A DNA stretch of 64,000 bases from Planctomycetes bacterium syqfu (lineage in GTDB: Bacteria > Planctomycetota > Phycisphaerae > Phycisphaerales > Phycisphaeraceae). Numbering within the stretch: position 1 is the stretch's first letter; the number at the start of each line of letters is the position of its first letter. The stretch is taken from NCBI GenBank assembly GCA_020974905.1, contig CP087563.1:186001-250000 (forward strand), given 5' to 3'. A program made the position numbers and the translations under genes. Of the stretch, positions 46,570 through 53,522 are shown piece by piece. A model generated the notes under the pieces. It did no database searches, was not told where the DNA came from, and saw only the letters and a list, made by a program, of their open reading frames with translations.

Positions 46570-46590
46570 GTGTTCGGTTAAACCGAACAC
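46570..46590. promoter_or_regulatory. Perfect palindrome, candidate operator of provirus 1
   Basis: GTGTTCGGTT and AACCGAACAC are separated by one base, between the two divergent genes. The half-site TTAAACCGAACAC recurs at 47802-47814 before the membrane protein-capsid block. Not found in provirus 2. The ribbon-helix-helix protein at 52416 is the natural candidate binder. Confidence 0.6.
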
Positions 46591-46642
46591 GTTGTTACGG
46601 TGTTAACGGTGAATTTAACCGTGAACACAGGGAGGTAACACC

Positions 46643-47314
46643 GTGAGCGTCATCGACTCTTTACCGTCTGACAACCCGTCAGAGTCCGCAAAATCCGTAT
46701 CCGATGCGTTGAAGGGCAACAAGGCATCATCGCAAGCCGTGCAGGGCGGTGATACACCGTCAAGCGACGGTAAGCCCACCGTGAAACGTGCGTCCGTCAA
46801 ACGGTCACAACCCCGTGGGTCGGGCGGTAAGTTCGCCCGTAAAAAACCGGCTGACACCGTCGAAAAACCGCAAAACACCGATGATCCGTTACCCAAACCG
46901 CAAGCCGATACGGTGCAGGGCGGTGACGGTGACGGGTTTGTCCGTGTTCCAACCGATCCGCAACCGTTAACCGAGCCGTCAGGCGTGGACATGGGGCCGG
47001 AAGCGGGTCAGGTCATCACGGACGGCATTTTCAACATTGCAACCAAGCGGGGCGGTAAACGGTGGGAACCGACCACCGGCGAGCGTGACATGATCAGCAA
47101 GGCCGCAAACGGTGCGGTAAGCGGTCGGCGTGTCCCGTGGTGGTTGGCGTTGACGGCTGGAATTGGTTTTTACATGGCCGCGAGAATCGGCGTTAAACAG
47201 ATCACGGAGGACAAAAAAGATGTCGTTAACAAACACAGCAATCATAGGCCAGACGCAAAGCGGAAAGACGTTGTACGCTCGGAGACTGGCTGGGCATTTG
47301 AGGACGCAATCTAA
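46643..47314 (+). CDS. Provirus 1 late membrane protein with low-complexity N-terminal part
   Basis: 223 residues from GTG, with GGGAGGT upstream. The N-terminal 120 residues are rich in K, P, S, D and G; a membrane segment (RRVPWWLALTAGIGFYMAARIGV) follows, then a polar tail. The provirus 2 homologue shares LPSDNPSE, NKAS, AVQGGDTPS, SRSQPRG-type and FVRVPTDPQP words. The last 95 nt overlap the ATPase start, exactly as in provirus 2. Probably virion membrane-associated or packaging-vertex protein. Confidence 0.65.
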   Translation: MSVIDSLPSDNPSESAKSVSDALKGNKASSQAVQGGDTPSSDGKPTVKRASVKRSQPRGSGGKFARKKPADTVEKPQNTDDPLPKPQADTVQGGDGDGFVRVPTDPQPLTEPSGVDMGPEAGQVITDGIFNIATKRGGKRWEPTTGERDMISKAANGAVSGRRVPWWLALTAGIGFYMAARIGVKQITEDKKDVVNKHSNHRPDAKRKDVVRSETGWAFEDAI

Positions 47315-47786
47315 GCCGGTCATCGTCTGGGACCCAACGCAGCCACAACGCGGGGCGAACGTTGCAGGATGGCAAGCCAACTATGTGACGTATGACTTTG
47401 ATGAATTCATCAAGGTTTATTGGCAGAGTAAGTATTGCTGCGCAATCATCGACGAATCTCCGCGACTGTTCAAGGATCGGAATTACCGCAAAGAGATCAT
47501 GGACATGATGGGCATGGGCAGACACCTAAACGCGATGCGTGGCGGTGGTGGTGGTCATTCAAACGTGTTGATTGCTCAGGGCTGGAAAGGCTACATGGAC
47601 AAACCGAGCCGGTCGCAGTGCAACCGCTTGGTTTGCTTCAATGTCGAGCGTAAAGAATGCGAAGATTTATCGAGTGAATGGAATTGCCCACCGTTGGCAA
47701 ATGCTCATTTGCTCAAGAAATTTGAGTATATCCGCATGGATCGTTTAGGTGATCCGGTGGGCGGTCGCGTTGAAATTCCGCGTTAA
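47220..47786 (+). CDS. Provirus 1 genome-packaging ATPase (FtsK/HerA-type)
   Basis: 188 residues. Walker A is IIGQTQSGKT (residues 8-17); Walker B is CCAIIDE (about residues 77-83). A glycine-rich loop (GGGGGHSNVLIAQGW) and a downstream arginine (PSRSQCNRLVCF) resemble the compact packaging ATPases of PRD1/PM2-like viruses. The Zot-like ATPases of filamentous phages are the alternative. GGAGG precedes the ATG. Confidence 0.75.
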   Translation: MSLTNTAIIGQTQSGKTLYARRLAGHLRTQSKPVIVWDPTQPQRGANVAGWQANYVTYDFDEFIKVYWQSKYCCAIIDESPRLFKDRNYRKEIMDMMGMGRHLNAMRGGGGGHSNVLIAQGWKGYMDKPSRSQCNRLVCFNVERKECEDLSSEWNCPPLANAHLLKKFEYIRMDRLGDPVGGRVEIPR

Positions 47787-47878
47787 AAAAAAGGCTAACA
47801 CTTAAACCGAACACGTGTATACGGTAGTTCATGTTCTCAGGAAAGGACACCAAGGGCATAAACACAGGAGATACAAAA

Positions 47879-48019
47879 ATGCTCGGTTTGAAAAAGTCTG
47901 AAACCAAAACCATCGTGATCACCGGACTTGGTCTGGCAATCGGTTCCGTTCTGTTCATCCCCGCGTTGCAGTGGGCCAAGAGCAAATTCGCGGGCGGTCT
48001 GTCCAACGTCACCGGCTAA
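47879..48019 (+). CDS. Provirus 1 small membrane protein
   Basis: 46 residues: MLGLKKSETKTIVITGLGLAIG..., a single membrane segment. The provirus 2 homologue is also 46 residues (MFGLKKTEIRTIVITGLALA). GGAG upstream. Placed just before the capsid gene in both; a virion membrane protein is likely. Confidence 0.7.
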   Translation: MLGLKKSETKTIVITGLGLAIGSVLFIPALQWAKSKFAGGLSNVTG

Positions 48020-48077
48020 GGTCGGCCAGGTCGTATTGATATCAAACAAACAAAGTGGAAAGAGAGAGCCATTAACC

Positions 48078-49061
48078 ATGTTTGGTGATTTTAAGAAATA
48101 CCGTATTCAGCGTTCCAACGCTGACAACTTCGAGTACATTGCAAACAACACTCGAAGCATCAACATTCCCAACGAAAACGCGATTGATCGTTTGGCGTTG
48201 CGTCTGAAATTCGACTGGACAAGTTCCGGTGGTGCTCTTTACAGCGGTGCAGGTCTGAACCTGATTGATCGTCTGGAAGTTCGCGTCGGTGGTTCAAAGG
48301 TCGTTTACAACGTCCCCGGCAAGCTGTTGCAGGTGCTGACCCATATCTATCATGGCAAGCCCTACACCAAGCATCCCGGCACGTCTGGCAGCGGTACAGC
48401 CGAATACAACTTCGTTGTCCCGTTCAACGCTGCAACTGCACAGGGCGACGGTGCTGGCTTTGTGTCTCTGCTGGATGCAACCAAGTCAACCGTCAAGGCT
48501 CATGCAACGTTCAAGGACAAGTCGGTCATCTGGTCGGCTGGTACAAACACCATCAGCAACATCGAATTGACTTGCGATGTGATCTCAAGCTATCACCCCG
48601 ATGCAGGCGTGATCGGCTCGGTGGGTTATGACAAGAACTCGCTGCATTTGATGACAACCGATCAAAACCCGGTGTTGCAGTCGCGTACCGACTGGCCGTT
48701 TGATCTGACGGCGGCTCACGTTCACAAACGTGCAATCATCCTCACCGAAACCGACGGCATGCTGACCGATGACATTCTCAACAAGGTGATTGTCAAGGCG
48801 TCGGAAAACAACATGCAGCCGATCAAGCGTGAGGATATTCAGGTCGAAAATATGATGCGTTACGGCTTCGATGCTCCGCTTACCGGCATCTACATCGTCG
48901 ATCACATGGACAAGGGCATGTGGCCGCAGATGATGTCGATGGACTCCAATCAGCGTTTCCGCTACGAATTGGATGTCAACAAGCCGGGCAGCGGTACGGA
49001 ACACACGATGCACATCCTGCACGACAAGTTCATCGTCCCCAAGGTCAACAAGGCAGCTTGA
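48078..49061 (+). CDS. Provirus 1 major capsid protein, putative double jelly-roll
   Basis: 327 residues, beta-rich, no signal peptide. Strand-turn pattern in the first half (NTRSINIPNENAIDRLALRLKF; DRLEVRVGGSKVVYNVPG) and again in the second (FDLTAAHVHKRAIILTETDG; GIYIVDHMDKGMWPQMMSM) suggests two stacked jelly rolls as in PM2 P2 and FLiP. The provirus 2 homologue shares WSAGTN.ISN, LHLMTTD, PFDLT, TETDG and D.ILN. Structural class is my inference; the position after the ATPase fits. Confidence 0.65.
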   Translation: MFGDFKKYRIQRSNADNFEYIANNTRSINIPNENAIDRLALRLKFDWTSSGGALYSGAGLNLIDRLEVRVGGSKVVYNVPGKLLQVLTHIYHGKPYTKHPGTSGSGTAEYNFVVPFNAATAQGDGAGFVSLLDATKSTVKAHATFKDKSVIWSAGTNTISNIELTCDVISSYHPDAGVIGSVGYDKNSLHLMTTDQNPVLQSRTDWPFDLTAAHVHKRAIILTETDGMLTDDILNKVIVKASENNMQPIKREDIQVENMMRYGFDAPLTGIYIVDHMDKGMWPQMMSMDSNQRFRYELDVNKPGSGTEHTMHILHDKFIVPKVNKAA

Positions 49062-49102
49062 TCCAGGGCGACTAACCCACAACACAACGAAAGGGCGGCA
49101 TC

Positions 49103-49510
49103 ATGTTTCAAATGGATGCAGCCTACGTGATTGACGATTGGTTCGGCGGTAGCGGGACGGCAGGTCTGCCGTCCGCTACTGCGACCGATCCGGGATTAGG
49201 CGTAGGCGGTGAAACGACGGACGTGGACACCAAGCCGGGAGGTAACTCCGATTGGTTTGGCGACGTGTTCAAACAACTCACACAGACCGGCGTCAGTGCA
49301 GCGTCAACGGCTCTTAATAGCTGGATCACTGATTCATTGTCAGGGACGGCAAAAGAGTCAAGCGAACGTCAGGCGTATACGTCAGGCGAACCGGCTCAGG
49401 CGTCAACCGGCTTGTTCGGCGGTTTGACTGCGACAACTGGAACCGGCTTGCTCATGGTGGCCGGTGGCGTTGCTGGTCTGGTCGGTCTGGTCTTTGCCTT
49501 ACGAAAGTGA
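49103..49510 (+). CDS. Provirus 1 Gly/Thr-rich membrane protein
   Basis: 135 residues with a C-terminal membrane segment ending LVGLVFALRK. The provirus 2 homologue (122 residues) is similar mostly at the end (GGLTKTTGTGVVMIIAGVAGLIGLVALLRK-type, shown here in part). Likely a virion membrane protein. Confidence 0.65.
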   Translation: MFQMDAAYVIDDWFGGSGTAGLPSATATDPGLGVGGETTDVDTKPGGNSDWFGDVFKQLTQTGVSAASTALNSWITDSLSGTAKESSERQAYTSGEPAQASTGLFGGLTATTGTGLLMVAGGVAGLVGLVFALRK

Positions 49511-49519
49511 GGGTAAGAC

Positions 49520-49852
49520 ATGGCGACAGTAACACAAGCCGAAGTCGAAGCAACGATTGGTCGAAAACTCACATGGTTTGAGCGTCTTGGTTTTTGGTGG
49601 GAAGCATTAACCGCTAAAGCTGATAACCAAGGACTTGTCGAGGATCAGGATTCAATCTTTTACGGCGGGTTCACTGCAACCGGTGATTTTGCGGATTGGT
49701 GGTCACAGACTCCAACCGGGCAAATCGGTGCGGACATTGGCGAAATGACAATCACACTAGCCGAGGAAACCACCAAGCGCAATTGGTGGGCAATCGGTGG
49801 TATCAGTGCAGCCGGTCTGCTTGGTGCATATGCGTTTGGGAGGCTCAAGTAA
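49520..49852 (+). CDS. Provirus 1 membrane protein, 110 residues
   Basis: 110 residues in both proviruses. Conserved start MATVTQAEVEATIGRKLTW and GEMTIT near residue 75, then a C-terminal membrane segment. The stop overlaps the next start (TAATG). Likely a virion membrane protein. Confidence 0.7.
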   Translation: MATVTQAEVEATIGRKLTWFERLGFWWEALTAKADNQGLVEDQDSIFYGGFTATGDFADWWSQTPTGQIGADIGEMTITLAEETTKRNWWAIGGISAAGLLGAYAFGRLK

Positions 49853-50076
49853 TGACAGGTTTACCAAACATCACAGGCGGGCCGGTGGTCAGTTCGACCG
49901 GGCCAGCGATGCAGGGCGACAACATCAGCGGCATCAGCGGCGGCGGGATCGTCGAGGCGTTCAGCGATATTTCACGGAGAAATCAATGGTTGATACCGGG
50001 ACTGATCGGTCTGGCTGCTGTCTGGCTCTTGACGCGAAAGTCTGGCCGTCGTCGGAGTCGTGGCCGCAGGAAGTAA
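49852..50076 (+). CDS. Provirus 1 membrane protein with basic tail
   Basis: 74 residues: Gly/Ser-rich start, membrane segment (WLIPGLIGLAAVWLL), then the basic tail RKSGRRRSRGRRK. The provirus 2 homologue keeps the same order (GRSGKRGKRGRRKSSKA). The tail may contact DNA inside the particle. The last 91 nt also encode the start of the next gene in another frame. Confidence 0.65.
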   Translation: MTGLPNITGGPVVSSTGPAMQGDNISGISGGGIVEAFSDISRRNQWLIPGLIGLAAVWLLTRKSGRRRSRGRRK

Positions 50077-50477
50077 TTGACGGCTTTGCGTACCTCTCTG
50101 CATGGCAATACGTCGTTTGGGACGTGTTTGCCATGCAGGAGGCACACGCAGCAAGGAAGCTTGATTTGGTGGTCTGGTATGAGGCCGGGCAGATCGTCGG
50201 GGCCAACGTGATCAAGCTAAAGCAATGCGTCGGCGGTCTGGATATGGAATTGCTTTGCAGCTACGGCAAGGCAGACGGTCGTATCAGGTCGGCGTATGTG
50301 CTGGAAAGGTTGATCGCGTTGGCAGAGTCAAAAGATTGTCAGAGCGTGAGCATGGCAAGCCCGCGACGAATCGACAAGTTGTTCAACAGATTGAGCAAAG
50401 GCAAACGTAAATTTGTGCCGGTGGAAACACTCTATCGGCTGGAGATAAACAATGGGCAAGGGCGACAGCAAGAGTGA
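49986..50477 (+). CDS. Provirus 1 GNAT-like protein
   Basis: 163 residues (162 in provirus 2). The ATG has GGAG upstream and lies within the preceding gene. Conserved segments are WPQEVIDG, LDLVVWYEAGQIVGA, GGLDMEL, and SVSMASPRRIDKL. The succession of strands and a late helix resembles small GNAT acyltransferase folds found in phages. No acetyl-CoA loop is certain. Confidence 0.6.
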   Translation: MVDTGTDRSGCCLALDAKVWPSSESWPQEVIDGFAYLSAWQYVVWDVFAMQEAHAARKLDLVVWYEAGQIVGANVIKLKQCVGGLDMELLCSYGKADGRIRSAYVLERLIALAESKDCQSVSMASPRRIDKLFNRLSKGKRKFVPVETLYRLEINNGQGRQQE

Positions 50478-50823
50478 ACAGAATCAAAAGTCGTTGACGG
50501 CTAACGACGAATCGATTCTATCGGCGTCCGGTGGTTCAACCGTGTACGACGTGTCCAACGTGGACGGCGGCGTAGCGATTGAGGTTAACGGATTACCGGG
50601 TTCGGATGCGGTCAAGATCGTGCAGGAGTTAACGAGTCTCGGCACGACGATGGCCGAGGGATTCCAAGCCCAATTGGACAAGACACAAACGGCGGTAAGC
50701 AGCATCGCCACAACCGCGACAGGAACACAAACCGAGTTAGACCGGCTGGTCAACAAGCTGATTTTACCGGGTGTTCTGCTGGTCGGTGGCATGATGCTTT
50801 TGCCAGTAATCAAAGGAAAATAA
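50452..50823 (+). CDS. Provirus 1 coiled-coil membrane protein
   Basis: 123 residues (124 in provirus 2) and among the best-conserved: EVNGLPG, then a helix, then the near-identical ATTATGTQTELDRLVNKLIL leading to a C-terminal membrane segment. Probably a structural link between membrane and capsid or spike. Confidence 0.7.
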   Translation: MGKGDSKSEQNQKSLTANDESILSASGGSTVYDVSNVDGGVAIEVNGLPGSDAVKIVQELTSLGTTMAEGFQAQLDKTQTAVSSIATTATGTQTELDRLVNKLILPGVLLVGGMMLLPVIKGK

Positions 50824-50825
50824 AC

Positions 50826-51530
50826 ATGAGTGCAGGCGATTTTTTTGATCAACCATACCGCGTGTATGACATTGACTTGACGACGGCTCAAGCCCGTTTC
50901 GAGATTCCCGAAGATGCAAGCGGGATGCGTTTCATCAGTGCAGATGATGCGACACAGGAAATTAACGTGCGATTCAATGACAGTTCAGCGAATCCCGTTC
51001 CGATCTCCGTGGGTGGTGGTGTCAAGCATTATGAGATTAAGACGGTGTATCTCGATTGGGAAGCAAACCCCGGCAAAATCGCCCGGCTCGCTTTCGTCGG
51101 TTCATCGTTTGATGTCGATCCGACCAAGATGGAAGTTTACCCATCAAATCCGGTGAGCAACGTTGAGATTGTCAACGATGGCGACAATCCCGTGATCATC
51201 GGCAAGGGATTGACGGACGTTCAAAACGCATTACCGGCAGGTGCGACGATCTGGGAAAAAACCGGGACGGGTAATTTCTCAACGTATCAGGTCCCCGGCG
51301 GAAAAAAGCTGATCGTGACCGACTTTGTTGCAGGTTCTGCAACGGCAAACGAGTGCGGGCACGTGGCTGCACAGACAAGTTTGTTTGACCAATACCTGCG
51401 CAAGCCGTGGGGAGTTGCAAACCCGATACAACCCTATTGGGTGATCCCTGCCGGGCATTACTTTGGCATCTATGTCACCAGCGGAAACGATGTCGATTAC
51501 CGTGCAGACGGTTATCTCGTGGACGCATAA
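50826..51530 (+). CDS. Provirus 1 spike-like protein
   Basis: 234 residues, beta-rich. The N-terminal about 110 residues resemble the same part of the 578-residue provirus 2 protein (FISADDATQEINVRFNDSSA; YEIKTVYLDWEANPGKIARL; FDVDPTKMEVYP). After that the two are unrelated. This is the usual picture of a receptor-binding spike: conserved particle anchor, variable tip. Confidence 0.6.
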   Translation: MSAGDFFDQPYRVYDIDLTTAQARFEIPEDASGMRFISADDATQEINVRFNDSSANPVPISVGGGVKHYEIKTVYLDWEANPGKIARLAFVGSSFDVDPTKMEVYPSNPVSNVEIVNDGDNPVIIGKGLTDVQNALPAGATIWEKTGTGNFSTYQVPGGKKLIVTDFVAGSATANECGHVAAQTSLFDQYLRKPWGVANPIQPYWVIPAGHYFGIYVTSGNDVDYRADGYLVDA

Positions 51531-51573
51531 ACCAACCATGCAAGCAATCCAACACCAACCAAGGAAACCGGAA

Positions 51574-52032
51574 ATGAAATCAATCATCAGCCTTATCGTC
51601 ATCATCATTCTGGCCGTCTACGCTGCAACATCGACCGGCTGTGCAACGTCGTCCAGCCAGCCACAGGTGCAAGCCCAAGCCAGCGAAAACGGCGGTTCAT
51701 GGACGCATCAGAATACAGGTCAATACGTTGACTTGTCCGGCGTCAGTAGTGGCGGTCTGAGTATTCCACAGCAGGACAAAGACACAGGCAACCCGATCAG
51801 CCTGGGCGAATCTGATATCAACCCCGATCAGGCACAGCAGGCCGCGAGCGACGGCGGCAGGCCGTTTGTGTACATCAGGTCGTTGACAATCAGTCAGAGC
51901 GTCCGAGGCGGTGCAGACGCCAAGCGTGGCGGTGAAGTGAGCCAGTCACCGGGCAACGGTAACACCGATCAGACCAGCGACAACAAGCCAGACATCGACG
52001 GCAAGCTTGATGTCGGCGGCATCGGTCTGTGA
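51574..52032 (+). CDS. Provirus 1 lipoprotein
   Basis: 152 residues with signal peptide and lipobox TGC (MKSIISLIVIIILAVYAATS, then TGCATS). The provirus 2 homologue has the same lipobox and GGSWTHQNT, GESDI-, FVYIRSLTISQSV- and GGADAKRGGEV-type words. The ATG has AAGGAAA upstream. May act in entry, exclusion or release. Confidence 0.7.
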   Translation: MKSIISLIVIIILAVYAATSTGCATSSSQPQVQAQASENGGSWTHQNTGQYVDLSGVSSGGLSIPQQDKDTGNPISLGESDINPDQAQQAASDGGRPFVYIRSLTISQSVRGGADAKRGGEVSQSPGNGNTDQTSDNKPDIDGKLDVGGIGL

Positions 52033-52070
52033 TGAAATGAGGCTTGACGGTGCCTGTCTTGAAACCGTCC

Positions 52071-52143
52071 GGCGATGTCGTCTAATCGGGAGGACGCCTG
52101 CACCATGTGCGGGAAATGTGGGTTCGAGTCCCACCGGTCGCCA
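52071..52143 (+). tRNA. tRNA-like gene, apparent anticodon CAT
   Basis: 73 nt. D-arm GTCT...GGAC, anticodon stem CCTGC/GCGGG with loop ACCATGT, T-arm GTGGG-TTCGAGT-CCCAC, acceptor GGCGAT with 3' TCGCC and discriminator A. Oddities: C instead of T at position 33 and weak pairing at the base of the acceptor stem. It could be a diverged tRNA or a mimic. It occupies the same slot as the tmRNA-like gene of provirus 2. Confidence 0.6.
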
Positions 52144-52183
52144 TTTGTTTAGTTTGTGAAGGTAAACAAAAAGGTAAACAAAC

Positions 52184-52558
52184 ATGAGGCGTCAGATTAG
52201 AAAACGAAGTCAAGTCGGTGTTGTCGGTCTGATGCTGGTCATGCTGATGAATGCACAGAGGGAAATGTGGCAGATTCGATCCGATTTGAATCTCGTCATG
52301 GTGGCCGTGGGCGTGGCAAGAGTTGAACCAAAGCAGATAACTGCGGACGTTGACAGCAAACAAAAACCCAAGTTTAATACCGTTATAAGTGATTACTTTT
52401 TGACGGGGATTGACCATGGGCCGACATACGAAAAACCGTACGCGAACATCGGTGATGATAGACAATCAAATCCTGAACCGCCTTCGGCAGAAGGCACGGA
52501 GCAAAGGGACGTCAGTATCGGAAGAAATGAACAAGCTGATGTGGCAAGGTGTTTTTAA
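52184..52558 (+). CDS. Provirus 1 small membrane protein (conserved N-terminal half)
   Basis: The first 47 residues (MRRQIRKRSQVGVVGLMLVM, then MNAQREMWQIRSDLNLVM) have a close match in provirus 2 (LMNTQRDMYQIRSDLNLVMVA). The rest is not conserved and overlaps the next gene's frame, so the functional protein may be mainly the first half. Confidence 0.55.
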   Translation: MRRQIRKRSQVGVVGLMLVMLMNAQREMWQIRSDLNLVMVAVGVARVEPKQITADVDSKQKPKFNTVISDYFLTGIDHGPTYEKPYANIGDDRQSNPEPPSAEGTEQRDVSIGRNEQADVARCF

Positions 52559-52661
52559 CGGACCCAATTATGCCGAAAAAGTAACATTATCGAAAAAATG
52601 GGATAACATCAGTACTATCGTTAAATCTTTACTAGAAAACAACCTAGAGATTCGTTCTTGA
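52416..52661 (+). CDS. Provirus 1 ribbon-helix-helix regulator
   Basis: 81 residues: MGRHTKNRTRTSVMIDNQIL..., the strand-helix-helix layout of Arc/CopG-type repressors (RTSVMIDNQ as the DNA-contacting strand; GTSVSEEMNKLM as second helix). Likely represses the element's promoters; the palindrome at 46570 is a candidate target. Confidence 0.65.
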   Translation: MGRHTKNRTRTSVMIDNQILNRLRQKARSKGTSVSEEMNKLMWQGVFNGPNYAEKVTLSKKWDNISTIVKSLLENNLEIRS

Positions 52662-52675
52662 GAACAAGCAAATAT

Positions 52676-52706
52676 CCAATTATACATAACGTATATTATC
52701 GGACCT
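52676..52706 (+). other. dif-like attachment site 2 (between proviruses)
   Basis: Left arm ATTATACATAA, centre CGTATA (52690-52695), right arm TTATCGGACCT. The left arm resembles site 1 (CATAA); the right arm is identical to site 3, including the following TTAAA. Confidence 0.65.
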
Positions 52707-52763
52707 TAAATTGGAGAAGGGCGGTAAAGTAGTATAGGCCAATAACTTACAATCTTGCCTGTT

Positions 52764-52797
52764 TTGACACTTATGGACGAAAATTTCCATAAGTCAA
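52764..52797. promoter_or_regulatory. Hairpin at the end of provirus 2
   Basis: TTGAC and TTATGGA pair with TCCATAA and GTCAA, with AC bulged. It lies just beyond the stop codon of the last minus-strand gene and may protect or end the transcript, although no long T run follows. Confidence 0.45.
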
Positions 52798-52807
52798 CCC
52801 CGTTTTG

Positions 52808-53128
52808 TTACCGATTCGGGGTATTTTTGTCTGAAAAGCTACCGGATTCCAACACGCATTCCTCCGCATCCTGCATCACATCTGCCAGACTCACCCACCA
52901 TGCAGAATCCTTGTCCTGATCATAACGACACGCCCGGTAAGTCCCGGCGTTGATCCGTCGCATAATCGTGTTATGGCTCACGCCCAGCATGCGGGACGCC
53001 TCGGCCCGTGTGACTACCGGCCCGATCTCTTTGGCTACCTTCCGCCAAAAGAACATGCGACGAACCTCCACGCTCGGATTGTTCTTGCCACGCTTGAACG
53101 GCGGTCCCATCTTGGGACGTTCGCCCAT
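52808..53128 (-). CDS. Provirus 2 helix-turn-helix regulator (MerR/excisionase type)
   Basis: 106 residues starting MGERPKMGPP with CGGAG upstream; earlier in-frame starts at 53191 and 53227 exist. The core VVTRAEASRMLGVSHNTIMRR followed by AGTYRACRYDQDKDSAWWVS is the HTH_17/MerR-like layout of excisionases and small repressors. It takes the place of the ribbon-helix-helix gene in provirus 1. Could be a repressor or a Xer recombination directionality factor. Confidence 0.65.
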   Translation of the reverse strand: MGERPKMGPPFKRGKNNPSVEVRRMFFWRKVAKEIGPVVTRAEASRMLGVSHNTIMRRINAGTYRACRYDQDKDSAWWVSLADVMQDAEECVLESGSFSDKNTPNR

Positions 53129-53369
53129 ACGACGACTCCGGCGTTTTGGATTTAGTGGCGTTTCCACCCGGTTGAAAATGTCGAATTCCATGACCGGAAT
53201 TATCATCTGACATTGCCACCGGGTCAACCCTTGCCACGCCCACGGCCACCATGACGAGATTCAAATCGGATCGAATCTGATACATGTCACGCTGAGTATT
53301 CATCAGCATGACCAGCATGACCGCAAGTGTTCCTGCTGTCCCGCGTTTTCTAATCTTGCGCGTGATCAT
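52971..53369 (-). CDS. Provirus 2 small membrane protein (conserved N-terminal half)
   Basis: Starts MITRKIRKRGTAGTLAVM and keeps the same about 47-residue block as the provirus 1 gene. The remaining frame overlaps the regulator gene and is not conserved. Its start overlaps the preceding stop (ATGA). Confidence 0.55.
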   Translation of the reverse strand: MITRKIRKRGTAGTLAVMLVMLMNTQRDMYQIRSDLNLVMVAVGVARVDPVAMSDDNSGHGIRHFQPGGNATKSKTPESSYGRTSQDGTAVQAWQEQSERGGSSHVLLAEGSQRDRAGSHTGRGVPHAGREP

Positions 53370-53497
53370 CGCTTTTTCTTCCGCTTGGGCTTGCTCCGCG
53401 TGTGAGCCTTGACGCTGACACGTGTGGACGTTTTACGCTTGGTTGACTTGCGACGCTTGCGGGTTGTCCCGCCGCCGAATAACGATAGCTGACTCAT
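53366..53497 (-). CDS. Provirus 2 43-residue basic protein
   Basis: Starts MSQLSLFGGGTTRKRRKS; more than a third of residues are K or R, ending PKRKKKR. The ATG has AGGAG upstream. Composition fits a DNA-condensing protein packed with the genome. No counterpart in provirus 1. Confidence 0.6.
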   Translation of the reverse strand: MSQLSLFGGGTTRKRRKSTKRKTSTRVSVKAHTRSKPKRKKKR

Positions 53498-53522
53498 GGG
53501 TACTACTCCTGATCCTGATTAA

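Larger units (their letters stand above)
42880..52706 (+). mobile_element. Provirus 1: putative double-jelly-roll-capsid phage at a dif-like site
   Basis: A 9.8-kb unit bounded by dif-like sites sharing the central CGTATA. It holds an early set ending in Rep, a divergent control region, and a late set with a packaging ATPase, capsid, small membrane proteins, spike-like protein and lipoprotein. No integrase, tail, terminase or portal gene is present, which excludes tailed phages. Size and gene set fit PM2- or FLiP-like tailless membrane-containing phages. Confidence 0.75.
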
